Assembly: GCA_964622325.1 (NCBI GenBank)
Contig: CAZUOJ010000010.1
Location: forward strand, 1 to 64,000
Direction: 5' to 3'
Origin: JAJFUB01 sp964622325
GTDB lineage: Bacteria > Armatimonadota > Zipacnadia > Zipacnadales > UBA11051
Length of the DNA: 64,000 nt
Positions 31,912 to 39,461 of the stretch are shown here, piece by piece. Each line of letters opens with the position of its first letter. Position 1 is the stretch's first letter. The notes beneath the pieces were generated by a model. The model was given only the letters and a program-made list of their open reading frames with translations. It did not search any database and was not told where the DNA came from. The translations under genes and the position numbers were made by a program.

Positions 31912-34848
31912 TTATGGGGACGAAGGCGAATGCTCCGTTAATTCTATATCATCCAGCCACACTTTTCCGAGGCCATCCATCACATTAAGATAAATCCCCA
32001 GCTTGTCGGCCTGGGGCTTAATGTTCTCAAGGCACAGCTCCCTCCAGATGCCCTGTGTATTCAGTCCGCGGGCTTCTCGCGTGCCCTCTTTTGTGCCTGT
32101 AATCCACAGGCGCACTGTGCCGCGAAATTCTTCGCTCGTCCGATACCAGGCACGTAATCTGTAGCTCTTTTCTGGATTAACAACGATATCGCTACGATGC
32201 CAGCGCGCCCAGGCGCGTGTGCGCATTTGGGCTTCTTTCTCCGCAGGCCCCAGCGCCAAGCATTCCAAAAAGCCGGACGCCTGGCCGCTGCGGCGAATGT
32301 GTGTATCGCGCGCGAAGCGAAAATCGCCGATTTGAATATGCTGGCCCCATGTGGGCGGATCGGCTTCAAAGCCTCCATCGGGAACAAGATTAGCGGCGCT
32401 GGGAGCGTCACTGATGCTCAGCCATACAGGCTTCCATATCCCGCCAGCCCCCACATTGTCTTCCACAAGCACAGCCAGCACATTGGGCTTATCGCGGCGC
32501 ACAAAAGGCGTGATATTCACATCAAAAGCTTCTTTCCAAGAATTTATGTTCCCCTGATAGGGATAAGGCCGTTCGTGCACACGCTCCCCGTTCAGCCAAA
32601 TTTTGCAGGCTTCATCCACAGCCCCAAAAATCAGCCAAATTTGCTGGGGCTTATCGCTGGGGGGAAGGGAAAAGGTCGTGCGATACCAGGCAAGCCCATC
32701 ATAATCCTTTTTATGAGCCTCCCGCCAGCGTTTTCCGACTTCCTGCTGTTCCCAGGGGGCTGTTGTGGCAATATTATGCCAGAAGCGATCCTCAAAATCC
32801 GGCGCAAACCAATTTTCTTTCTCGCCGCGCTTTTCCGGATCCCACATAAATTTCCAGGGATCCGCCAGCCGTGTGCCCGGCTGCGCCATCCGTTGGATTA
32901 GCCCACGCTCCCATGTCAGTTCCTCGGCCCAGGCCAAAAAGCCCATATTGGCAATAAATTCGGCCTCATGGGCGGCGCGAAATTCATCTAATGCCTGAAG
33001 CGCAGCAATGTATTCCTCTATCCATCCGCGATCGCGATAGCCACGGAAAGCCCGCTGCGCGGCCAATGTCAGCTCTGCATGCTTCAGGCCTTTGGCCAAA
33101 AAAGCCACACGCGCCTCAGCCAGCGCCTCGCCCTGAGCAGCTTGTTGAGCTTTTTCTAATAATTTGCGGCCAAAAGCCATGACGCCGGGCGTAAAAATGA
33201 CATCCGCATCCCGATAAAAATGCGCCCAATGTAAATTAGCCGCTTGTACAGTTTCTTCCGTCACATGAGCCGATATCGTGGCCCAATATTCCCAATAATT
33301 TCTTACAGCGTCACGGGCCTTGCCAAAGGCAGAATAATATTCAGCCAAGATCTCCGCAGGCTTCATCTGCGGCGAGGCATGCAGGCGCGCTAGCATATAC
33401 AGATTAGGCCCCTGAATGGCGTATTGTCCTGTTAGAGAATCAAAATCTGTGCCAATCATGCCATGTTGCGCGGCATAGGAGAAATCCTCGCCCAGAGCCA
33501 GCGCAAAATTAATCGGCATATTATGGCCATCCAGCATATAATTGGGACGCAAAAGCAGCCGTGCGCCTGTAGCCCGCCAGCCGTCCCATTGTTTGTAGAA
33601 GCGTTCCCGTTTCTCGGGCGTCCAGGGGAACATTAAAGCAGGAACAATGCCAATAATGATACGCTCATTCAGTTTTGTGCGGCGCGGCGGCTTATAATAA
33701 TTGGCGTAGGCGAAGCCCATCACGACAACATCAGGATCAATTTTTTGCGCTTCGGCTTGTATCGCCAGATATGTGCGAGCATAACGATCTGATATTGATC
33801 CTAAGGCTTCATGCCATTGGGGATCGCCCGCGGCAAAGCGCCGTTGCGCCTCCCCACGCCGCTGCGAAAATGGCACTGGAATATCCGGATCCGGCTCATC
33901 CAGCGCCAAACAGCCGTCACAGACACATTTGCCCGGCGTATCATTTTCGCTGGCATCAAGATACGGATTTTCAGTCGAACGCGTTGCTGCCCATTGTGCT
34001 ACTGTCTCTCGAATAAAATCGGGATTGCTGACACACATAGAAATCAAGCTGGGCGCCCCGCCATGATAAAACGGATCCGGACGACGCGTCCCATCCGGAA
34101 GCAAATTGAAAAATTCCGGATGTGTTGTGTGATATTTGTCCCACCAGTTTGTATAAGCATGCTTGATATCCATATTGACGCCTAAGGCGAAACGATGGCG
34201 GCGCAGCCATTTGCCCTGCTCGTTTAAGAATGTTAAGCAATTTTGGGGATTGGCCCAGCCCTTCATGCCAGCGACTGTGAAGCTGCCATCACGCCAGCGG
34301 GCATGGAGAAAGGGCGGCGCGTATGTTCCAGGCGAAATAACAACATTAATTGTCTTCTTTGGCGGAATGATTTCCCCCAGGGGCCCGGGCCACAGCCAGC
34401 GCACGCCTAATTGCTTCTCCAAAAGGTCGTACACAGCAAACAGCGTCCCCACACGCGTCCTGTTGTTATGTTGTATCCCGAATACATCGCCCGGACTATC
34501 ATCGCCAAAAAGATAAACATCTTTGCCTTTCAGGCCTAAATGATAGCCATTAATCGGAGGCTGTTTTGCTGCAAAGCCCAAAGCCTGTGTGGCCTTGCAA
34601 GCGCCTAAAAAGAGCCTTCCGGAAAAGGCTTTGCATTCGTTTTCTTTCACGATTGGCAATATGGCGCCGCTGGATTTTGCGACATGATATTGCAATTCGT
34701 CGGCAGCAGCGCGCACAACGGGCAAGGCGTTGTCGGGAATGACAATTGTGGCTTTAGGGCGCCCGGATTGGACTAACAAAAAAGCGCTGCAAGGCACACA
34801 CGAAAACAAAATGATGTAAAGACAGGCGATAATTATCCGGGAAAGCAT
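31912..34848 (-). CDS. DUF4838 protein with jelly-roll and C-terminal CBM-like domains, secreted
   Basis: 978 aa from the ATG at 34848, preferred because it starts directly on a signal peptide (MLSRIIIACLYIILFSCVPC); a start at 34890 would overlap the DUF1844 gene by 17 bp and bury the signal. Modules: an alpha-glucuronidase-like N-terminal domain; a DUF4838 barrel with KCVCDGCLALDEPDPD near residue 309 and GMIGTDFDSLTGQYAIQGPN; a beta-galactosidase-type sugar-binding jelly roll (GLAWYRTTFSLPP; GAVDEACKIWLNGERVHE); and a final CBM4-like sandwich ending VWLDDIELTEH. It is probably an exported glycan-active enzyme of unknown specificity. It lies 25 bp downstream of the DUF1844 gene, so it may be read through from the rtcA transcript. 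Confidence 0.87.
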   Translation of the reverse strand: MLSRIIIACLYIILFSCVPCSAFLLVQSGRPKATIVIPDNALPVVRAAADELQYHVAKSSGAILPIVKENECKAFSGRLFLGACKATQALGFAAKQPPINGYHLGLKGKDVYLFGDDSPGDVFGIQHNNRTRVGTLFAVYDLLEKQLGVRWLWPGPLGEIIPPKKTINVVISPGTYAPPFLHARWRDGSFTVAGMKGWANPQNCLTFLNEQGKWLRRHRFALGVNMDIKHAYTNWWDKYHTTHPEFFNLLPDGTRRPDPFYHGGAPSLISMCVSNPDFIRETVAQWAATRSTENPYLDASENDTPGKCVCDGCLALDEPDPDIPVPFSQRRGEAQRRFAAGDPQWHEALGSISDRYARTYLAIQAEAQKIDPDVVVMGFAYANYYKPPRRTKLNERIIIGIVPALMFPWTPEKRERFYKQWDGWRATGARLLLRPNYMLDGHNMPINFALALGEDFSYAAQHGMIGTDFDSLTGQYAIQGPNLYMLARLHASPQMKPAEILAEYYSAFGKARDAVRNYWEYWATISAHVTEETVQAANLHWAHFYRDADVIFTPGVMAFGRKLLEKAQQAAQGEALAEARVAFLAKGLKHAELTLAAQRAFRGYRDRGWIEEYIAALQALDEFRAAHEAEFIANMGFLAWAEELTWERGLIQRMAQPGTRLADPWKFMWDPEKRGEKENWFAPDFEDRFWHNIATTAPWEQQEVGKRWREAHKKDYDGLAWYRTTFSLPPSDKPQQIWLIFGAVDEACKIWLNGERVHERPYPYQGNINSWKEAFDVNITPFVRRDKPNVLAVLVEDNVGAGGIWKPVWLSISDAPSAANLVPDGGFEADPPTWGQHIQIGDFRFARDTHIRRSGQASGFLECLALGPAEKEAQMRTRAWARWHRSDIVVNPEKSYRLRAWYRTSEEFRGTVRLWITGTKEGTREARGLNTQGIWRELCLENIKPQADKLGIYLNVMDGLGKVWLDDIELTEHSPSSP

Positions 34849-34873
34849 GTATGTTTTCTCGCTAATTAAGCAT

Positions 34874-35407
34874 CTATGCACGCTGGACATAATTGAGGCG
34901 CAGCGTGGCTAAAATCTGTTCAATCTCGCGTTTTTCTGTTTCCTGGAGCTGCGCCGCCAATGCCTCTTTTATATAGGCGACAGTATCAATCGCCAGGCGC
35001 GCCTGTGGCAAATCCATTTTCAATTCTTTTGCGCCAGGCGCCAGCTGTATCCCCAAATGTATCCAGGCCTGCTGCACACACATCCCCAGCATCATTCGGA
35101 GCAAATCATACATATTGAGTGTCTCGGGCGCTTCCTGTGCTTCCTCAGTTTCCTCGCCTTTTGGGGCTTCGGCTGTAGAGGACGCCGAAGCTTGTTCTTC
35201 TGGCCCAGAAAAATCTGGGGAAGCTTCTTCAGCCTGTGCTGTTGCTTTTTGAGACGCTGACGGCTGCGCAGCGTTTGTTTCTGGAGCGGATTCAGTTTTT
35301 TCTTGTCGCCGCCCCACGCGCATATCTATTTTCCGATATGTCTCTTTGGGCTTTTCGTCCTGTGATTCCTTATCCTGTTTGTATTCAAAATCATCTTTGT
35401 CAGACAT
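34874..35407 (-). CDS. DUF1844 domain protein
   Basis: 177 aa, cytoplasmic. The first 95 residues are highly charged, Glu/Ala/Ser/Pro-rich and probably disordered. The C-terminal 80 residues are the DUF1844 domain, with ETLNMYDLLRMMLGMCVQQA, WIHLGIQLAPGAKEL and LPQARLAIDTVAYIKEAL. This small helical domain is widespread in several bacterial phyla and has no assigned function. Its start codon overlaps the rtcA stop: the shared bases ATGTCTGA (35400-35407) give an 8 bp overlap, so the two are likely translationally coupled. Confidence 0.88.
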   Translation of the reverse strand: MSDKDDFEYKQDKESQDEKPKETYRKIDMRVGRRQEKTESAPETNAAQPSASQKATAQAEEASPDFSGPEEQASASSTAEAPKGEETEEAQEAPETLNMYDLLRMMLGMCVQQAWIHLGIQLAPGAKELKMDLPQARLAIDTVAYIKEALAAQLQETEKREIEQILATLRLNYVQRA

Positions 35408-36503
35408 TTTTAGGATTGCCTCCTTTCTTTTGGGGATGCCATCCTATTCCAGAAATATCCAGGCGCACAGCGCTTGGCCGCGCGTTAAATTCACACGAGA
35501 CGCCTGTGATTTGCTCGATTACAGCAGCATTTGTTTGCAAATGTCCTGTGAGCTGCCTTGTTAAAAGCGCTGAACGGCCTTCAGCCAGCGCACAATAAAG
35601 CTGTAATTGATCCGCAAGGCGTTCATCAACAGTGGCGGGGCTGGATAAGAATTCCCGCAGCTGACAGCCTGCGTCCTTGCCCACATCTTCCGCTTTTTTG
35701 CCGCGTTCGCCTAAAGCCGTAAAGCCGCCAGCGCCGCGCTCAAAAATCGCATATGCCAGACAGGATGTCCCGGGCCCGCCGGACGGCGGCTGATCTTCTT
35801 TTGTCTGGACAAAGCCATAATCTGCAATCTGCGCTATGACGCCTTGACATTGTCTTTTAGCGATATGATGCGGCAAACATGCCGCCACTGTGCTGTAACA
35901 TCCTAATGTGCGAATAGCGCCCCGTTCAATGAATGTAAGCGGCTGCAAAGGCTTTTGTAAAGGCTCCACAAAAGCCTCCATTTCGCCTCCGCCGGCAGGA
36001 TAAAAGCCCGCTCTGTTTCGTTGCAAACGGAATGTAGCGCCCATCTGAGCTAATACAGGCCTGAAAACTTCCTGCAAATAAGCATAAACAGGGCTCCAGG
36101 GGACATCCGTGCCGCCGCGCAAAATTATATGTGAAGGCTGTGAGGAAAATAAGAGGAGCGGCAAAAGCGCTTGAAAAATAAGCGACACAGAGCCGGCGCT
36201 GGAGGCGATATCAGAAACATCAAATACAAATTCTCCGCCGCGTATAAAGCCGGGCCGCAAGATAATTTCTTGTGATCGCAATTCATCGCCCTCTAATTCC
36301 CCCTGGCACACAGTCGCCACAGCACGGCAAGCTGTCAAATGCTGGGCGGCGAGGCCTGGCTTAGGCCGCCCCGCCCGAATATTTATAATCCTCACAGGCT
36401 GGCCCAATACAGCAGCCAGCGACAGGCTCGTACGCAGCATTTGCCCGCCGCCTTCGCCCTGTGAGCCGTCAATCACGATAACATCAGGCTTTGACTCAAA
36501 CAT
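35400..36503 (-). CDS. rtcA: RNA 3'-terminal phosphate cyclase
   Basis: 367 aa, usual size. Family motifs: IDGSQGEGGGQMLRTSLSLA at the N-terminus, RPKPGLAAQHLTA, DIASSAGSVSLIFQALLPLL, RGGTDVPWSP and FYPAGGGEM. The C-terminal HLQTNAAVIEQ holds the His that becomes adenylylated in RtcA. The enzyme uses ATP to convert 3'-phosphate RNA ends to 2',3'-cyclic phosphate in the cytoplasm. In many bacteria it is paired with rtcB and the regulator rtcR; neither is here. Instead it overlaps the DUF1844 gene by 8 bp. Upstream by 115 bp is the TM1266-like gene on the same strand. Confidence 0.95.
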   Translation of the reverse strand: MFESKPDVIVIDGSQGEGGGQMLRTSLSLAAVLGQPVRIINIRAGRPKPGLAAQHLTACRAVATVCQGELEGDELRSQEIILRPGFIRGGEFVFDVSDIASSAGSVSLIFQALLPLLLFSSQPSHIILRGGTDVPWSPVYAYLQEVFRPVLAQMGATFRLQRNRAGFYPAGGGEMEAFVEPLQKPLQPLTFIERGAIRTLGCYSTVAACLPHHIAKRQCQGVIAQIADYGFVQTKEDQPPSGGPGTSCLAYAIFERGAGGFTALGERGKKAEDVGKDAGCQLREFLSSPATVDERLADQLQLYCALAEGRSALLTRQLTGHLQTNAAVIEQITGVSCEFNARPSAVRLDISGIGWHPQKKGGNPKNV

Positions 36504-36551
36504 CGTCCTTCTGGCACAAAAATAGGCAAAAAAGCAGACAGCAACTATCTA

Positions 36552-36573
36552 CGAAAGCTTTAACAAAGCTTCG
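36552..36573 (-). other. Imperfect inverted repeat upstream of rtcA
   Basis: CGAAAGCTTT-AAC-AAAGCTTCG pairs with one bulged A. A third AAAGCTT follows at 36577-36583, so AAGCTT occurs three times within about 32 bp. It may be a hairpin between the TM1266-like gene and rtcA or a binding site; no T-run supports a terminator. Confidence 0.3.
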
Positions 36574-36618
36574 TCAAAAGCTTCCTGTGTTTGTGCTGGG
36601 GCAAATGGCAATTAGCCG

Positions 36619-36876
36619 TTAACAGCAAAATTCCATGCTTTTGACTTCCACGCCCGGGAGAGCAGCAAGGCGCTCGCCCAATTCCCGACAACGGGCCTCC
36701 TCGCCATACATTTCCAGCAAGATAAGGCCTTTATCCGCGCAGGAGCCTTCAGCGACAGGATGTAAGCCCAGGCGTGTCTTGATATTACAGCCATATTCCG
36801 TCAAAAGCGCTTGTACAGCCGCCGCCGTTTCCAAACGATTACAGACGAGCACGCCATATATGAGCCATTTGTTCAT
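36619..36876 (-). CDS. TM1266-type putative iron-only hydrogenase system regulator
   Basis: 85 aa from the ATG at 36876, which follows AGGAGGCTCTACAG; the ATG at 36894 lies upstream of that site. The ACT/NikR-like ferredoxin fold is indicated by IYGVLVCNRLETAAAVQALL, IKTRLGLHPVAEG, KGLILLEMYGE and LPGVEVKSMEF. Proteins of this family occur near [FeFe]-hydrogenase maturation genes and are presumed regulators, without direct proof. No hydrogenase genes are in this window. Presence of the family suggests an anaerobe with hydrogen metabolism. It is divergent from aspA and may be co-transcribed with rtcA. An unusual CC ends the protein. Confidence 0.8.
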   Translation of the reverse strand: MNKWLIYGVLVCNRLETAAAVQALLTEYGCNIKTRLGLHPVAEGSCADKGLILLEMYGEEARCRELGERLAALPGVEVKSMEFCC

Positions 36877-36936
36877 CTGTAGAGCCTCCTGCAAGAATCT
36901 GTTTCGCTTTGGCGTTTAGAATGATACAATAAATTT

Positions 36937-36965
36937 TTGCAATTGTCAGTTTTTTCTTTTATCTT
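36937..36965 (+). promoter_or_regulatory. Candidate promoter for aspA
   Basis: TTGCAA (36937-36942), a 17 bp spacer and TATCTT (36960-36965). The -10 matches that proposed for gcvH. A CCCTC-GTCTT-GAGGG hairpin lies in the leader at 36981-36995, before AGGAGAAGAGCC and a TTG start. Confidence 0.4.
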
Positions 36966-37022
36966 TGTGGAAAAGAACATCCCTCGTCTTGAGGGGAAGG
37001 AACATCTATCAGGAGAAGAGCC

Positions 37023-38486
37023 TTGGCAGCAGATTATCGTGTTGAAAAAGATTTATTAGGCGAACGTCATGTGCCAGCCCATGCCCTTCATGGCATCCAC
37101 ACGGAACGTGCTTTGGAAAATTTTCCGCTCACAACACGGCGTATCCATCCGGCCTTAATTCACGCCTATGGCGCTGTAAAGCTCGCTTGTTTGCGCACGA
37201 ATGTGGAGCTCGGATATCTGCGCTTTTCGGATTCCCTCGCCCACGCGCCCCTGGGGCTGGCGGCGGAAAAGATTGCCCAAGCCCTGGAACAGGCCTGCCA
37301 TGAAATGATGGAAGGCCAATTGGACGATCATATTGTCGTCGATGCCTTGCAAGGCGGCGCCGGCACATCTACAAATATGAATGTCAATGAAGTGCTCGCC
37401 AATCGGGCGCTGCGGATTTTAGGCCTGCCTTTGGGAAGCTATGAAATTATTTCTCCGTTAGAGCATGTTAATCTCCATCAATCGACAAACGACACATATC
37501 CTACAGCACTGAGAATTGCGGCCATAAGGCTTTTACGGGAGCTGGAGCGCTATATCATTCAGCTTATGGAAGAATTCCAGCGCAAAGAACGGGCTTTTGC
37601 TCACATTGTCAAAATTGGACGCACACAATTGCAGGATGCCGTATTGACAACGCTCGGCCGCGAGATGTCTGCTTACGCCGAGGCTTTTGCCCGCGATCGC
37701 TGGCGAATTTACAAATGCGAAGAGCGTCTGCGCGTCGTGAATTTGGGCGGGACGGCAATAGGAACAGGCCTGGCGGCGCCGCGCCGTTATATCTTCCGTG
37801 TAATAGAGCATTTACGGGAAATCACACGTTTGGGCTTGGCGCGCGCGGAAAATCTTGTCGAAGCCACACAAAATACAGATGTATTTGTTGAAGTCAGTGG
37901 GATCCTGAAAGCCTGCGCCAGCAATCTGCTGAAAGTCGCCTCCGATCTGCGTTTGCTCGCTAGCGGCCCCGACGCTGGCTTTGGCGAAATTCGCCTGCCT
38001 GCCCGGCAGGCCGGCTCCTCCATCATGCCGGGAAAGATCAATCCCGTCATCCCTGAAGCCGTATCTCAGGCGGCTATGCATGTGATGGGCTATGATCATA
38101 TGATTACAATGGCCTGTTCTCTGGGGAATCTGGAGCTGAACGCCTTTATGCCCCTGATTGCAGAAGCCTTATTAAATAGTCTGGATCTCCTGCGACGAGC
38201 CTGCGATATTTTCTATCGCCACTGCGTTGTGGGAATTGAGCCGAATGAGACGCGATTAAAGGAACTGGTGGGGAGCGCCACAGCCACTGTCACGGCCCTT
38301 GTAGAGCGCATAGGCTATTATCAGGCACAGCAAATCGCGCTACAAGCGCATCAGACGGGCAAGCCTATCAGGCAAATTGTCTTGGAAACGGGGCTGCTTA
38401 CGGCGGAGGAATTTGATGAGCTTACAAGCCCGGAGGCCGTAACGCGTTTAGGCAGTCCCGAGCCGCAGGATATGATAGATGTATAA
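37023..38486 (+). CDS. aspA: Aspartate ammonia-lyase (class II fumarase/aspartase superfamily)
   Basis: 487 aa beginning with TTG at 37023, supported by AGGAGA six bases upstream and by alignment of the N-terminus (VEKDLLGERHVPAHALHGIH) to the family. The superfamily signature GSSIMPGKINPVIPE is intact, as are HQSTNDTYPTALRIAA and KIGRTQLQDAVLTTLG. The superfamily includes aspartase, fumarase and others. HGIHTERALENFPL and the overall length favour aspartase, which deaminates aspartate to fumarate and ammonia. An asparaginase gene at 61002 could supply aspartate. The DUF3786 gene follows by 62 bp. A fumarase role cannot be excluded from sequence alone. Confidence 0.85.
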   Translation: MAADYRVEKDLLGERHVPAHALHGIHTERALENFPLTTRRIHPALIHAYGAVKLACLRTNVELGYLRFSDSLAHAPLGLAAEKIAQALEQACHEMMEGQLDDHIVVDALQGGAGTSTNMNVNEVLANRALRILGLPLGSYEIISPLEHVNLHQSTNDTYPTALRIAAIRLLRELERYIIQLMEEFQRKERAFAHIVKIGRTQLQDAVLTTLGREMSAYAEAFARDRWRIYKCEERLRVVNLGGTAIGTGLAAPRRYIFRVIEHLREITRLGLARAENLVEATQNTDVFVEVSGILKACASNLLKVASDLRLLASGPDAGFGEIRLPARQAGSSIMPGKINPVIPEAVSQAAMHVMGYDHMITMACSLGNLELNAFMPLIAEALLNSLDLLRRACDIFYRHCVVGIEPNETRLKELVGSATATVTALVERIGYYQAQQIALQAHQTGKPIRQIVLETGLLTAEEFDELTSPEAVTRLGSPEPQDMIDV

Positions 38487-38548
38487 TCCTATATTAGCTT
38501 TCCTGCCCTCAAAACAGATTAAAATCTCTATTTAAAAGGAGAGTTGCA

Positions 38549-39175
38549 ATGAGTCAGAATGCGGTGTGGGAACAATTATGGGAAAAATTAGCCTCTGAAA
38601 TGCCCGAACAAACATGTGAGCGCACAGGCGCTGTGTATGACAAGGAGCACGGCTGCTTTCTTTTGTCTGTTCTGCATAAACAGCTTTGTTTGGATCCGAA
38701 AAATCAGCAATGTTTATGTATGGACACAGCGTTGACAGAGCATGATTTGTTGCTGGCCGCATTGTATATGAGCGGCGCACAGGCTGTGCCCCTAGCCCAT
38801 CGCTGGATTAGCCCTTTAGAATTGCCCACAGGAGCGATGTTTTTCCGAGGCCAGCATGCTTTGCCCACAGGCCATCTGGAGGAGGCTTTTGGAACAGACA
38901 AAGAAAGTTTTCAGCATGCGGCTCAGGCGCTGGGCGGCTGCCCTCTCACATTTGCTGATAGCTCCTATGCCTTTTCCGTGTTTCCGCGCGTCCCTGTAGC
39001 TGTACTTCTGTGGCTGGCAGATGACGAATTTCCTGCGCGCGGGCGTTTTCTTGTTGACGAAACAATTCAGGCCCATTTATCTTTAGATGCTATTTTGGGC
39101 GTGTGCGAACTTGTGACGATGGCCTTGCTAAAAGAAGCTGGCTTGTGTGAAAAGCAAACGCCTGCTAAAGAATAA
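38549..39175 (+). CDS. DUF3786 domain protein
   Basis: 208 aa, cytoplasmic. It matches the DUF3786 pattern: an N-terminal helix (VWEQLWEKLASEMPEQTCERTGA), LLAALYMSGAQAVPLAHRWISP, LPTGAMFFRGQHALPTGHL, FSVFPRVPVAVLLWLADDEFPA and a final VDETIQAHLSLDAILG. The family is found mainly in anaerobes, often beside corrinoid or one-carbon genes, and its function is not established. Several cysteines in the first 60 residues may bind a metal (inference). AAGGAGAGTTGCA precedes the ATG. It follows aspA by 62 bp and is probably in the same transcript. Confidence 0.85.
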   Translation: MSQNAVWEQLWEKLASEMPEQTCERTGAVYDKEHGCFLLSVLHKQLCLDPKNQQCLCMDTALTEHDLLLAALYMSGAQAVPLAHRWISPLELPTGAMFFRGQHALPTGHLEEAFGTDKESFQHAAQALGGCPLTFADSSYAFSVFPRVPVAVLLWLADDEFPARGRFLVDETIQAHLSLDAILGVCELVTMALLKEAGLCEKQTPAKE

Positions 39176-39381
39176 CAAATGCTGCACAATTATTGAAAAA
39201 ATAGTATATTGCAGCGGGAATCAGCCGAAGCTTCGTACAATTTTTATTTTTTCTTCTGGCCACTTTTCATAATGTAAAGCAGCCTTGTAGCAGCCATATT
39301 CTCGTTGATGAGGCGCCGCGACAACGGCAAATGAGATTTTATAAAGCTATAGACAAAGAACAGAGCGTTGCGCTTTGATGA

Positions 39382-39458
39382 TTGAGGCTAATTTGCTCCC
39401 AAGGCCTCAATGCGTTTGCGTCTCCTTAGAGTTCATTGTCTGCCGTGTGCAGGACAAT
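39382..39458. other. Two inverted repeats downstream of the giant GH gene
   Basis: TTGAGGC (39382-39388) pairs with GCCTCAA (39404-39410). ATTGTC (39435-39440) pairs with GACAAT (39453-39458), extended inward by TGC/GCA. They lie in the 286 bp between the DUF3786 stop and the stop of the minus-strand gene. They could protect or end transcripts, but lack a T-run. Confidence 0.35.
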
Positions 39459-39461
39459 AAA

